The translations under genes were made by a program, and so were the position numbers. A DNA stretch of 64,000 bases from Dipteronia dyeriana (taxonomy: Eukaryota; Streptophyta; Magnoliopsida; Sapindales; Sapindaceae), in NCBI GenBank assembly GCA_032871835.1, contig CM065299.1, forward strand, positions 44,342,706 through 44,406,705, written 5' to 3'. Below the pieces are notes generated by a model. The model had not been told where the DNA came from, did not search any database, and saw nothing but the letters and a program-made list of their open reading frames with translations. Positions 1 to 9,749 of this stretch are shown one piece after another; position 1 is the first letter of the stretch, and each line of letters begins with the position of its first letter.

Positions 1-570
1 AAGAAACCAGTTGAAAATCCCCCTGATCAAGCGCTTCGAGAGCTATAGTAAAGAGTCGACGACGGGAATTAGGATTCATTAAAACTAACCTAGAGTGAAG
101 AAATCTAGTTTAAAAACTTCAACGAAGAGCAGAGATTTTCAGCGCAAAGAAACCTGGGTTGGAAAATTTCTGGTTTGAGTTTGAGAATAAACCAGGGCAA
201 CACCATTCAGTGGAGTATTTAAAGGGATAATAGCACAAAACTCTAAAATCTCAAGAAGCGGGAAAAATCAAAGATGGATTTGATGACGTATACGGGGCAC
301 TAGGGGATGCGTAGGTCGTTTCTCATAAATGGCATCGAGAAATGAAGCGGTACAGGACACTTGTTACAAGAAAAACTGGCCAAGGCCGCCAGAACTCCAA
401 AACGTCGCAATCATTAAGATCTCGTGTGAGGAGGCAAATTGAATTTACATGGACACCATTAAGACATGTCATTATGACAAGACTTACTTAGGTATTAATA
501 AGACGTAAAAATTGAAGGGTCGATTAAAATACTTTTGCCCGAAACGAAACCTTGTTCTACAAAAATATTT
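1..570 (-). other. Leader of an antisense extra ORF (T0)
   Basis: Read on the minus strand, this aligns with the 500 bp between the LTR and the ATG of the T2 antisense ORF (16771-17263). The ATG itself falls outside or at the very edge of the window. No ORF of note lies inside. In Tat-lineage elements this position, between pol and the 3' LTR and transcribed against pol, is where extra ORFs are known. The likely role is the 5' untranslated leader or promoter of that antisense gene. Confidence 0.5.
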
Positions 571-581
571 TAAAGGGGCAT
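571..581 (+). promoter_or_regulatory. Polypurine tract of T0
   Basis: TAAAGGGGCAT lies directly before the TG that opens the LTR at 582. The equivalent site in T2 is 16760-16770 on the minus strand (AAGGGGGTAT). Plus-strand DNA priming at this site marks the following LTR as the 3' LTR. Confidence 0.7.
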
Positions 582-794
582 TGTCTTATGTAAAATTTAT
601 CAGACATACACGTCATTGACAAAAGATGAAATTGTCAAGTGGACATCCAAATAGGCATTCAGAAAGTATCTCGCAAGATTTCCAAAAAAGAGAAACCCGA
701 GTAAATATAAAAATAAGTATTGAGCAAAACCCACACTAGATCAATTTACATCATATTCTACTCGGGATCAATTAATATTACTCAGGGTTAGCTG

Positions 795-870
795 ACATCA
801 TATTCTACTCGGGACCAGATGACGTCATTCTGGACCAGCTGACGTCATTCTGGACCAGCTAACATCATGT
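795..870 (+). promoter_or_regulatory. U3 repeats with TGACGTCA palindromes
   Basis: Roughly 20-bp units of the type TGACGTCATTCTGGACCAGC are repeated, with exact TGACGTCA at 820-827 and 840-847 and weaker relatives (TGACATCA) at about 793. TGACGTCA is the classical binding site of plant bZIP/TGA-class factors. The T2 LTR has a similar cluster (16500-16620) built on TGATGTCAG/TTGACCCCGAG. The enhancer role is inferred. Confidence 0.45.
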
Positions 871-1222
871 TTTGCTCGGGACAAACATGAAGAAACCCGA
901 ATAAAGAAGCCCAGCATAAAACTGGCACAAACCATGAATCATGTTAAAATACGCAAATATGTCTGCATCAAATAAGAATCTCAAGATAAGTAGAATACCA
1001 AACAAGAAAAAGGTTCCAAATCAGGCAACAATTTTATTTCTTCAAAAAGACTACCTATTTATAAGGAAATAAGTCCTAACTGGGCTATATCACTAGAGTC
1101 CGATTTTTATACAAGTCTCTGAAATAGGAAAGAAGACAGACTACTTCGAACAAGTAACCAATCATAATTAAATACCAAGATCTTTTGTTACTTGTACAAA
1201 AAGGATTAGGGTTCTATGCACA

Positions 1223-1230
1223 TATAAATA
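1223..1230 (+). promoter_or_regulatory. TATA box of T0 LTR
   Basis: TATAAATA lies in the middle of the LTR, upstream of the conserved AGACCCATAATCTC block. The same box is found on the minus strand in the T1 LTR at 8159-8166. In T2 it is mutated (about 16145, minus strand). Confidence 0.6.
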
Positions 1231-1483
1231 GACCCATAATCTCGTCATAAAATATATAGCAAGATACAAAGAGAAAAAAGAGAGATCGAGAGTTGTAAAT
1301 CTTTTCAATAGTGGATTTTGACTCGGTTGATTATTCAGCCACCCGTGGACGTTTCTCCGGTCATCAGAGTTTTACCACGTAAAAATTGTGTCAAATTACT
1401 TTCTCATTCTCTTTCTCTTTGAAATCACAACTAAAATCCAAACTTGTTGACTTTTCTCATACATCCAGAAATCGACGTCAACA

Positions 1484-2040
1484 CTACCCAAGCGTTACAT
1501 CGAGGCTTACCACGATCATATTCTTGAGTCCTTACGCAAGTCACTAAGGACATCTTCTAGTTTGCCTACGTAAGGGTTTGCCAAATCGTTAAGCTCTAAA
1601 ATGCTTAACATAGCTGCACATCTCATCGGGATTTTCTCGATTGTGCCTCGAGGTGTTTTCCAGTATCTGGTGCATCGGGTTTACCTTTTAGCTAAGGTCT
1701 TGGCTGACCTTGCTCAACAGACATGCTCCTTTGAGCTTCTCTGCCCATTCATGAATTTTATCAAATTAATGTCCCCGAGCATTTTATTATGCCATCTATT
1801 CCTTCACACATTTTTCTCACATGTTCATGCTCATTTTTCTCGCATATTTTTATTACCATCCTCATATTTTTCATATGTTCTTACTATCATATGCATAGAT
1901 TTATGGAATCCCGTGTCGAGCTTTTAATCATAACTGCAAAACAAACAATATGTAAATCCATGAAATGCTAAGAAAAAAAAATATCTTGACTAGAAAAATA
2001 AAAAAACATTTCAAGAATTGAAAATCTTTTAATATTGGGC
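1484..2040 (-). other. T1 spacer between integrase and extra-ORF region
   Basis: There is no plausible gene here. The stretch aligns with 30245-30760 in T2: both share the block beginning CT(A/G)CCCAA and the run TCACCATGATCATAT. In these elements the spacer separates pol from the oppositely oriented extra ORF, so it would receive two converging transcripts. Small ORFs here (for example 1601-1927) are not conserved in T2. Confidence 0.6.
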
Positions 2041-3229
2041 ATTGCATGGCCGATGTAGAACCCCTCTATCTGGTCGGGCGATCCAATATGCTCCATGACT
2101 AGCTATTCCCTCAAGCATGTATGGGACTTCTCACTTGTCAGCCAATGAGCCCGTAACTTTTTTTTTCGTGTTCCGTGACATCTTCATGAGTACTAAGTCT
2201 CTTAATTGGAATTTCCTAATTCAAACATGAGAATTATAGTGTCGAGTCACTCTTTGCTGATATGCGGCATTTCGTAGTCGGGATTTCTCCCTTTTCTCTT
2301 CCAACTCGTCTAGGCTTTGTAATAACATATCAGTATTCTAATCTTCATCATATAGCCTGACTTTGGGTGACATATACGGTGTCTCCACCGGGATGACAAC
2401 TTCAGTTTTGAATGCCAAAGCAAACGGAGTTTCTCATGTAGAAGTTCTTACTGTTTTTCGATACGCCTATAATACTTCAGGATGTTTTTCAACCCAACTG
2501 CCCTTCTTGGCATCTAACTTTGCTTTAAGTGTGTGCTTGATGATTTTGTTTACCGCCTCAGCTTGTCCATTTGTTTGAGGGTGGGTAGGTGTGACATAGT
2601 AATTTGCAATTTGGTACTCTTTGCACGGCTGCCTGAATTTTTGATTGTCGAACTGGGTGCCGATGTTAGTGATAATAGTATTCGAGACTCCAAACCTGTA
2701 GATTATGTTTTTTTTTTCACAAAGTTTGTGGTATTTGGTTCTGTGATATGTACTGACACTTCAGCTTCTCCAAACCTATAGATTATGTTTTTTTTTCACA
2801 AAGTTTGTGGTATTTGGTTCTATGATATGTACTGACGCTTCAGCTTCTACCCACTTTGTGAAATAATCAACGGTCACGATCGTATGCTTTGCTCCATCCG
2901 ATATCCGTGCTGGTATTGAGCCAATTAAATTCAGGCCCCACATGGCAAATGGCCATGGGGATGTGAGGCTTCTAAGTTGTTTAGGGGTCTGTCGAATATC
3001 ATTGGCGATCATTTGGCAAGCATTGCAACTTTCTGAACATCATTGCGCGTCCGAGAACAATATGGGCTAGTAAAAACCTTGCCTGAGTACCTTATGTGCC
3101 AAACTTTTATCTCCTGTATGATTCCCACATACTCCAATGTGGACCTCCTGTAGTATCCGGTATGCATCTTCCTCTGATACACATCTTTGAAGCATTCGGG
3201 AAAACCTTCTTCTATACAATTCTCCTCCA
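2041..3229 (-). pseudogene. T1 integrase (degenerate)
   Basis: The zinc-finger region is in about 3009-3229 but is frameshifted. The core is at 2776-3012 (motifs SPWPFAMWGLNLIGS and VDYFTKWVEAE). The C-terminal part is in 2041-2580 (ETPFALAF, LDELEEKREKS). The first catalytic Asp of the D,D-35-E triad, normally in WGLD, is Asn here (about 2929-2931). An 80-bp tandem duplication (2691-2850) disrupts the core, and stops occur throughout. Integrase inserts the cDNA into the host chromosome; this copy cannot be functional. Confidence 0.8.
2691..2850. repeat. 80-bp tandem duplication inside T1 integrase
   Basis: The unit starting CAAACCT(G/A)TAGATTATG occurs at 2691-2770 and again at 2771-2850 with few differences. 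It duplicates part of the integrase core and breaks the frame. It is a local event, because the T2 copy of this region is single. Confidence 0.85.
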
Positions 3230-3429
3230 ATCAATGTGTATCTTGCTGACCGGTACCTGATGCGTTTTGCTTAGGGATCTTCTAGGAGTATATTTTCTTC
3301 CAAGTATCTTTTTAGCTGAGTCATCCAACCATCTAGCGGTGTTTGGATATCTGAGACTATAAAGTTTATCGGCTCAATAATACTTGGTCTTAGAAGATGT
3401 GCAACCAGAATATTTTTTGGCCTGATTGT

Positions 3430-3830
3430 GGTTGTTACTAATGCTAGTTCGGACAAAGCATCTGCCTTTTCATTCTCTTCTCTAGAGATCTAGACAATCC
3501 TGTATTCCATAAATTTTTGGAGGATTTGTTTTGCTATGCCCAGATAAGCCATCATACCCTCATCCCTGGCCTGATATTTGATCAAGACTTGGTTGACGAA
3601 CACCTGTGAGTCACTTAATATCTCGACCTCATCTGCTCCGAGAGCTATGCAAACCCTTAGCCCTGCTGGTAATGCCTCATATTCGGCTTGGTTATTTATT
3701 GCTTTGAAATCGAATCTCGTGGCGCATTCTACATCATCTCCTCTTGGGGTACATATTACAATTCCTGCCCCACTACCATGAATATTCGAGGAACCATCAA
3801 CATATAATCTCTATGAGAAATTCTTGCCTA
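3430..3830 (-). pseudogene. T1 second RNase H (archaeal-type, aRNH)
   Basis: Reading on the minus strand from about 3818, the frame gives YVDGSSNIHGSGAG, then NNQAEYEAL, then ILSDSQ. These carry the Asp, Glu and Asp expected of an RNase H active site. The domain is distinct from the retroviral-type RNase H at 3856-4233 and follows it, which is the dual RNase H arrangement known in Tat elements. One in-frame stop lies near 3492, and the tail continues to about 3271 (EENEKADALSELAL). The active-site residues are better preserved than in most of this element. Confidence 0.75.
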
Positions 3831-3849
3831 GCATTATTTTTACTTCCAT

Positions 3850-4240
3850 ATTTGGTTATGTGAATTCTGCTACAAAATCTGCCTTTACTTGGCCTTTGAG
3901 TGATGTCCTGGGCATGTACTGAATATCAAATTCACTGAGTTCGATTGCCCATTTAGTTAGTCTCCCTGATTTTTTTGGCTTCTGTAGAATTTGTTTAAGT
4001 GGGCAGTCAGTGAAAACCTGGATCGTATGTGCCTGAAAGTATGGCCTCAGCTTCCTTGCTGCCGAAATCAATGCTAGACCCATTTTTTCTGCTTGTGAAT
4101 ACTTAGTTTCAGCTGGAAGAAGAGCCTTACTGGTATAGTAGACTGGTCTCTGTATCCTATCTTCTGTCCTGACTAGGATCGAACTTACTGCTAACTCTGT
4201 AAGGGACAAGTACATGTGGAGTATTTCTCCCATTTTAGGT
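3850..4240 (-). pseudogene. T1 RNase H (retroviral type)
   Basis: An open stretch at 3856-4233 encodes motifs typical of plant Ty3/gypsy RNase H: RPVYYTSKAL, TKYSQAEKMGLAL, TDCPLKQIL, RLTKWAIELSEFDI. RNase H removes the RNA strand during reverse transcription. It continues the RT reading direction with a frameshift between them, and it is followed at once by the second RNase H. Confidence 0.8.
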
Positions 4241-4289
4241 TTCGAGAAGATGAGAGTATGGCCTAAGTATTCTTTGATCTTCAGGAATG

Positions 4290-5160
4290 CCCATTCACAC
4301 TATTCATTCCATTCAAGACCCTTCCCCTTTTTTATCACTTTAAAAAAAGGGGAACATTTATCTTTGGCCTTTGATATAAATCTGCCTAAGGAAGCTAAGC
4401 TTCCTGTAGGCGTTGTACCTCTTTTAGTGTCCTTGGTGAAGTCATTTTTTGAAGGGCTTGGATATTCTCGGGATTCACTTCGATCCCTCTCTGGTGAACC
4501 TGGAAACCGAGGAACCTTCATGAGGGGACCCTAAATAGGCACTTTTTTTGTTTTAATTTCATTTCATACCTTCTCAAGACATCAAAAGTTGCGCATAGGT
4601 CCTAAGCTTGCTTATCTGCCGAGATAATTTTGGTTAACATATCGTCTATATAAAATTTCATGTTTCTTTCTATTTGATGAGCGAAGATCCTGTTGACTAA
4701 TCTTTGATATGTTGTCCCAACATTTTTTAGCCCAAAGAGCATTACTGTATAGCAGTACATACCCTGATCAGTTGTGAATGTTGTTTTTTCTTCATCAACT
4801 TTATTCATCCGGATCTGATTGTATCCCGAATAAGCATCCATAAAACTGAGTAATTCATGACCTGATGTAACATCAACTAGTTGGTCTATCCTTAGGAGTG
4901 GAAAACTGTCTTTTGGGCAGGCTTTGTTCAGATCCGTGAATTCCAAGCACATTCTCTATTGGCCATTCTTCTTCTGGACAAAAACTACATCTGCTACCCA
5001 CTAAGGATAGTTGATCTCTTTGATCGATCCTACAACAAGTAACTTCTCCACCTCCTGCTTAATTGCCCGATTTCTCTCGAGGTTGAAAGATCTTCTCTTT
5101 TGTATTACAGGTTTCACATTTGGATCCACTGCCAAATGATGTGATATTACTCGAGCATCT
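4290..5160 (-). pseudogene. T1 reverse transcriptase
   Basis: The core is open at 4602-4952: FTDLNKACPKDSFPLLRID, SFMDAYSGYNQI with the first catalytic Asp, FGLKNVGTTYQRLVN, and YIDDML (YIDD at 4641-4652) with the catalytic pair. The N-terminal part (5000-5160) has the usual ERNRAIKQEV-type stretch but with stops, and the thumb part (4290-4590) is frameshifted. The lineage is Ty3/gypsy by the FTDLNKACPKD and YIDDM motifs. Both catalytic blocks survive although the gene is broken. Confidence 0.85.
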
Positions 5161-5990
5161 ATCCCTGCCGTGTCTTATGACTCCATGCAAACACATCTTT
5201 GTATTCTTTAAGTAAATCAATAAGATCTAGCTTGACCTTTTCTCTTAAGTTGGCTTCAATTTTGACCTCCTTATCTGGTTTATCTTCCCTTAAGACCACC
5301 TTCTCTAAGGGTTCACTATTTGAAGAGACCGATTCTTTTTCTGGATTTACCTCAAATAACAATGATTTTTCTTGCTTGATCTGATCTAGTTGTGTTAATG
5401 TGCTTACTTGGTGTTCACTATTATCTCTGTCTTTGTAAACCGAGAGATTAGCTCTTCTGACCATCTTCTTTGACCTCTTAGTTATTCCTACCCCCAATTT
5501 AGTTAGGAACTTGATCATTAGAGCGTAGGTAGCTGTTACTGTCTTTGTTTTATTCAGGAAAGGTCATCTTAGTAATGCATTATAAGGCCAGTTGTCTAGA
5601 TCTACCACGATAAAGTCGAGTAACACTGTTTTCTGACAATGAGCTACTCCGATTTTCATGGGTAGTTTCACTGTTCCGAGAGACCTAACCTCAACTCTCC
5701 CGAATCCTGAGTGGGGTATGGAAAGGTTGCAAATCCTTTCGATCCAATCTGAGTTGATCATAAACAGCCACAATAAGAATGTCTGCTGAGCTACCATTGC
5801 CCATTAAAATTCTCCTGATTTTTCTATGGCCAATTCGGGCACTAATAACGAGAGCATTGTTTGGTCGGACGTCAACCCCATATGAATCAGCTTCAGTGAA
5901 TATTATTGGGTCTAATCCTTCCTTCATTCTCTTTGGGTCGGGCTCGATGGAGTTCACATAAAAAATTTGTCTTGCCTCCACTGCCTTTCG
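5159..5990 (-). pseudogene. T1 protease and linker to RT
   Basis: The protease region is read from about 5981 down to 5564. The flap and active-site segment is ILMGNGSSADIL (about 5769-5807). The family normally has V-D-x-G-SSADIL, so the catalytic Asp has become Gly. A frameshift near 5790-5690 moves the rest to another frame (GFGRVEVRSLGTVKLP). The linker (5159-5518) is an open, charged stretch ending KEYKDVFAWSHKT, the usual lead-in to RT. Retroviral-type aspartic protease cleaves the polyprotein; this copy cannot. Confidence 0.75.
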
Positions 5991-5999
5991 AATTTCCTA

Positions 6000-7824
6000 A
6001 GTCCGTTCTCGGTTATTTTTCCCAATTGATGGTCCTCCGAAGATAGTATGTATCACTTCATTTTCCTTGGGATTGGCCCTTTAGTTTCGACCAGAATTAT
6101 GATCTCCCGTTTTGGTTCCTTTCTGAGTTTATGACTTCTCATCATTCTTTAGGATTGTATCTTGCAGATGCCCTTCCCGAATGAGGGTCTCTATATAGTC
6201 TCTGAGCTAGTAACACCTAGAAGTTTTGTGTCCAGTTTCCTATTGGAACCTGCAATATTTTGTTGTGTCTCGCCGAGCAAATTAGGACTGCCGACGTGGC
6301 TCCTTCACCTGATTCTTTTCTTCTAGTATTGCCAGGATTTCTTCTTGCTTTTTTCGAAGTGAGGTGTAGTTCGTATACTTTTCTCAAAAAATTTTTGTGG
6401 TTAGGTCAATATTACGTCTGCATCCTTTATCTTTGTTTTTTCTTTGCTATTTCCTTTCTGTCTTCCTTTTTGGTTATGTACCTTTGACTCGACATCTTTT
6501 TGTTCGGGTCTCCCTCCATGCATGTAGCAACCTCTTGTTGCTAACTCCTCTTCCTAGGCTAATGCATATCCTCCAGCCTTATCCATCATGTCTGCATATC
6601 TTGTTAATCGAGCTCTCCTTAAGTCGAAGGACAGTAGCCCATTTTGTAAGTTATTTATTAATGCAACAATTATTGATTCGTGATTTACACTGCCGATTTC
6701 TGAGACCGCCTGGCCAAACCTCCCCAGGTACTTTTTTAGTGACTTGTCTTTCCCTTGCTTTAGCTGAGAAAGGTAAGCTACTGACTTTTTCCTATGGACA
6801 TCGCCTTGGAATTATCTTGGAAAGCTTTTGCTTAACTCGCTGAAACTCCCAATACCTACCGGAGGTAATCTCCCAAACCATCTCGAGCCCGTGTCTCCAA
6901 GAGTTTGTGGAAAATTAAGACACAACAAAGGGTCGCTGTGGGAATATTGGGCCATAGCAATTTTATATCATCAGACGTGTTTTTTATGGTATGTATCCTT
7001 CTTGAACTGTTCCATGTGTGGCATCCTGAATCTCTCCGGGAAGAGGGTTCGCAAGATGTCTCTAGTGAAAGGAATGTCAGAATCATCATCGGACAATTCG
7101 TTATATCCATATCACCTGATCAGCTCATCCATCTGGCGTATGTTGTTCTCGATTTCTTGGGTTAGGCTCCTAAGTACGATATCTCTATCGTCCACCGGTT
7201 CTCCTCGATGGTCAGCCCGTCGCGTGATTGTTATACCTATCACCATCTTCTCTCCATCTTCCCTCCGACCCTTATGAGCTAACCCTGTAAGCATATGGTC
7301 CCGTGGCGGCGTTTATGATGGTGTCGATCACTATCCACCGATAACGGTGACCGGTCTCTACGCCGGTCATATTTACGGTGCCTATCATGGCCCATATAAT
7401 TATGGCTTCACCTTTGGCGTGGCCGTTCTTCTACGGGCGTTTCATGATCCTTGCCTTGATTGTGTGTCATACCCCCAGTCTGGTTGATTGGACTTGAATC
7501 CCAAAAGACTATTGGTGCATCTGGTCCCAGCCTAACTACAACCGATCAGAGCTTAGGAAGTGGTTGATGACTTGGCGTGTGTGCCTGTCATGTAGCTAAC
7601 AGGTCCACTCTTTCTCTTGCCATGTCCATTAGTAGATGCTACAGTGTATCGCAGAAATGATGTGCTATGTCCTCACTGGTATGAGGGATTTGTTGGATAC
7701 CAGCACGGGGTGCAGGTTGGTTCCCGGTGGTTGTAATGGGATCTCGTGTGGTCTCGCCTATAAGAGCATTATCTGAAGATTTTTGAATGTCCCTGGAACT
7801 GTATTTGCTTCCGCTACCAGCCAT
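6000..7824 (-). pseudogene. T1 gag polyprotein (heavily degenerate)
   Basis: The likely start is the ATG at 7822-7824 (MAGSGSK...), about 50 bp inside the PBS as expected for the first gene. Only short open pieces remain (7639-7824, 7112-7294), with stops and shifts between them. Near 6150-6250 the minus strand preserves the late-gag block that normally reads like C-x-x-H-x-x-x-GH-...-LRDYIE, but with a stop in it. Gag forms the virus-like particle. The function is assigned by position and these remnants. Confidence 0.6.
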
Positions 7825-7856
7825 TGCTTAAACAGATTGAAGGTTCAGCCCGCCCC

Positions 7857-7870
7857 TCTTTCTAGCGCCA
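7857..7870 (-). promoter_or_regulatory. Primer-binding site of T1
   Basis: The minus strand reads TGGCGCTAGAAAGA two bases inside the LTR end at 7873. TGGCGCYRGAA-type sites next to LTRs are typical of plant Ty3/gypsy elements. The position fixes the 5' LTR boundary and the element's direction. Confidence 0.75.
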
Positions 7871-7872
7871 AT

Positions 7873-8738
7873 TGTTAACATCGATTTCCCTATGGATGAG
7901 AAAGTCAACAATATTGGATTTTGTTATGAACTGTCAAAAGAGAAAAAGAAAGAGAATGCAATTGGAACAATAACAACAAAGTTTACATGGTAAAACTTCG
8001 GTGATCAAAGAAACATCCACGGGTGGTTGAATACACAACCAAGCCAAATCCACTATTTAAACAAAGAATTACACCACTCGATCTCTCTTACAATGATTAC
8101 TATTGAGTTTTTTCCTCTCTTCTATCTATCTCCCCTTTTTACAATATGATTATGGGTATATTTATATGTGTATAGAAACCCTAATCTTTGTTGTACAAGT
8201 AAAAGGAATTATATTTTAGTTAAGGCTGGTTGCTTGTTGAAGTCGTCTTTATCTTCTTTCCTATTTAGGAGATCGTGTGGAAATCTAATGGGACTCTGGT
8301 GGTATAGTCTGTTTAGAACTCATTTCCTTTTTGATGTGGAGTTTTCTTGAAGAAGTAGAGTTGTTGCTTGAATTGGACTTGCTTCCCGTTTGTTATTTTA
8401 TTCTTCTAGAAACTTTTTGACATGGATGTCTTGCGTATCGGAGCATGATTCTTGGTTCACCCATGTATGTGAATCGTTTGTTGGATTTCTTTATTCAGAT
8501 TTCCTTTGTTGTCCTGAATAGAACATAATGTGCTAAGTGCTTTGTCTCGAGTAGGACATAATGTGCCGAATACCCGTGTTCAGAGTTACTCGGGTTCTTA
8601 TTCCTTTGAGATATCGTGAATGGTGTCTTCTGGATGCCAGCTCGGATGCCCATCTGGCAATCATTTTAAGGGATTGTCTTACCCGTCGGTGACGTGTAGA
8701 TCCAATAAGATATACATATAACATGTTTGATATCAACA
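7873..8738 (-). repeat. 5' LTR of T1 (866 bp)
   Basis: On the + strand it begins TGTTAACATCG and ends GATATCAACA, giving imperfect terminal inverted repeats TGTT...AACA. The PBS adjoins it at 7870. It shares the promoter-proximal half with the LTRs at 582-1483 and 15873-16759 (ATCCACGGGTGG, AAATCCACTATT), but U3 has diverged. A TATA box on the minus strand is at 8159-8166. The five bases outside the LTR are CTTCA (8739-8743); the matching copy is not in the window. Confidence 0.85.
8159..8166 (-). promoter_or_regulatory. TATA box of T1 LTR
   Basis: The minus strand reads TATAAATA, at the same place relative to the conserved CCCATAATC block as the T0 TATA box. Confidence 0.55.
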
Positions 8739-9228
8739 CTTCATTAAGATATTAGGATGATGTATTTATATATTATGTTTTTAGAGTATTTTGTGTGAGT
8801 TTACCTGCTGCTCCTAATTTTTGAAAAAAAAACAATTTTTTTCTTAGTAAAATTGAATTTTGTTTCTAATCAAAGAAGAAGATCATGATCATATGTGTTC
8901 ATATATAATTATTATTTTGGATTTTTTTATTTCATATTATATGTATAATTGTTTAACATGAGTATAAATGTAAAAAAAAAATAAACATGTCATTCAAGTC
9001 AGATTTCAGTTCCTATTCAGTCTTTAGAAAAATTCAGGACTATCTATCTGTAAAAAAAATAAAAGTCTTTCAGTTGTGTGACACTAAAGTGTTGTGTGAG
9101 ATTGTGAAAGTGTAAGAGAGATGGCAGTGAAAAGCAAGTTGAGCGTTGAGTTGTTGAAGGCGAGAGAAGTATTGATTGTAGGTTTTGTCAAATAAGTAGT
9201 ATTCTATTTATAATTTTGTTTTTATTAT
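8739..9228. other. Unassigned AT-rich interval
   Basis: No similarity to the other elements in the window was seen. It contains poly-A/T runs (8820-8850, 8975-8990). A 24-codon ATG ORF starts at 9121 (MAVKSKLSVELLKAREVLIV...) after a purine-rich, leader-like stretch. It could be remaining low-copy sequence between two insertions, but no gene model can be supported. Confidence 0.4.
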
Positions 9229-9497
9229 GTTATAAATTAAATGAAGAATAGATGAAGAACAATTGAAGAACTAATAATAGAATAAATAAATAACAGAGAA
9301 ATAGAGTTGGGAGAGATCAGAGATACAAACAAGAGATGCGAGAGAGAGCGAGAGAGTAATACTTTGTATATGTATATCCGGTGATCAACTTTACAAAGGA
9401 TAGGTGTTGTCGTGATGATGAAAGCATATGATAATGACAAAGGCAAGTAAGAGATGATGACGGTAAAGCTTGGTGAGGAAGCCATAAAATTACAACA
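9229..9497 (-). repeat. 3' LTR of C1 (about 269 bp)
   Basis: The right end is firm: ...AAATTACAACA at 9497, followed by CTCCCCTTTGG, a polypurine tract on the minus strand. The left end is placed at TGTTATAAATT (9229) because it gives TGTT/AACA inverted ends; it could be off. The 9375-9497 part is repeated at 53127-53229. Confidence 0.6.
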
Positions 9498-9509
9498 CTC
9501 CCCTTTGGA
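9498..9509 (-). promoter_or_regulatory. Polypurine tract of C1
   Basis: The minus strand reads TCCAAAGGGGAG immediately before TGTTGTAATTTT, the LTR start. A second purine run (TGAGGGGGAGC on the minus strand, about 9715-9725) lies at the pol end of the 3' untranslated region. Confidence 0.65.
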
Positions 9510-9749
9510 TTTCCCACCACTTGTATTTTTAAATTTCTAAGAAAACCCAGTGAGACAAAAATTTAAGTAAAATATATACAAAGGTTTTCTAGATCTTATG
9601 GTGTTGACGTCCTCAAAACTTTCTCATTAAAAACCCTTTCAGGAAAACCCAATGGAACAAAACCTGATCAAAGGGAAAAAAAGTACAGTGCACATATGTC
9701 CATTCAAAACTTTGCTCCCCCTCATAAAAATTCAGCATTAATCTTGTAA

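Larger units (their letters stand above)
1..1483 (+). mobile_element. Tat-type Ty3/gypsy element T0, 3' end only
   Basis: This is the reverse complement of the 15873-17260 region of element T2 over its whole length, with many substitutions. It contains, in element order, the upstream part of an antisense extra-ORF region, a polypurine tract and a complete LTR. The pol region would lie left of the window. Its right edge (1483/1484) abuts the 3' spacer of the oppositely oriented element T1, so T0 most simply inserted into T1. The left target duplication is outside the window and cannot be tested. Confidence 0.8.
582..1483 (+). repeat. 3' LTR of T0 (902 bp)
   Basis: It begins TGTCTTATG and ends GACGTCAACA. 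It matches, in reverse complement, the LTRs at 15873-16759 (T2) and, more distantly, 7873-8738 (T1). It is preceded by a polypurine tract. A TATA box (TATAAATA, 1223-1230) lies where transcription would start. The U3 part carries 20-bp repeats with TGACGTCA. Confidence 0.85.
1484..8738 (-). mobile_element. Tat-type Ty3/gypsy element T1, 5' LTR through 3' spacer
   Basis: Read on the minus strand the order is 5' LTR (8738-7873), PBS, gag, protease, reverse transcriptase, RNase H, a second (archaeal-type) RNase H, integrase and a 3' spacer that stops at 1484, where T0 begins. Two RNase H domains in tandem between RT and integrase are diagnostic of the Tat lineage. All coding parts have multiple stops and frameshifts, so this copy is dead. 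Its 3' LTR and extra ORF are presumably left of the window, beyond T0. Confidence 0.85.

Noticed and set aside
1..25. CCAGTTGAAAATCCCCCTGATC resembles the PBS-LTR junction of G
   Set aside because: The match stops after about 15 bases, and the stretch belongs to the T0 antisense leader aligned with T2; chance similarity.
1601..1971. Hydrophobic ORFs (108 and 60 codons) with His/Phe-rich sequence
   Set aside because: They lie in the T1 spacer, overlap in two frames and are not conserved in the T2 spacer.
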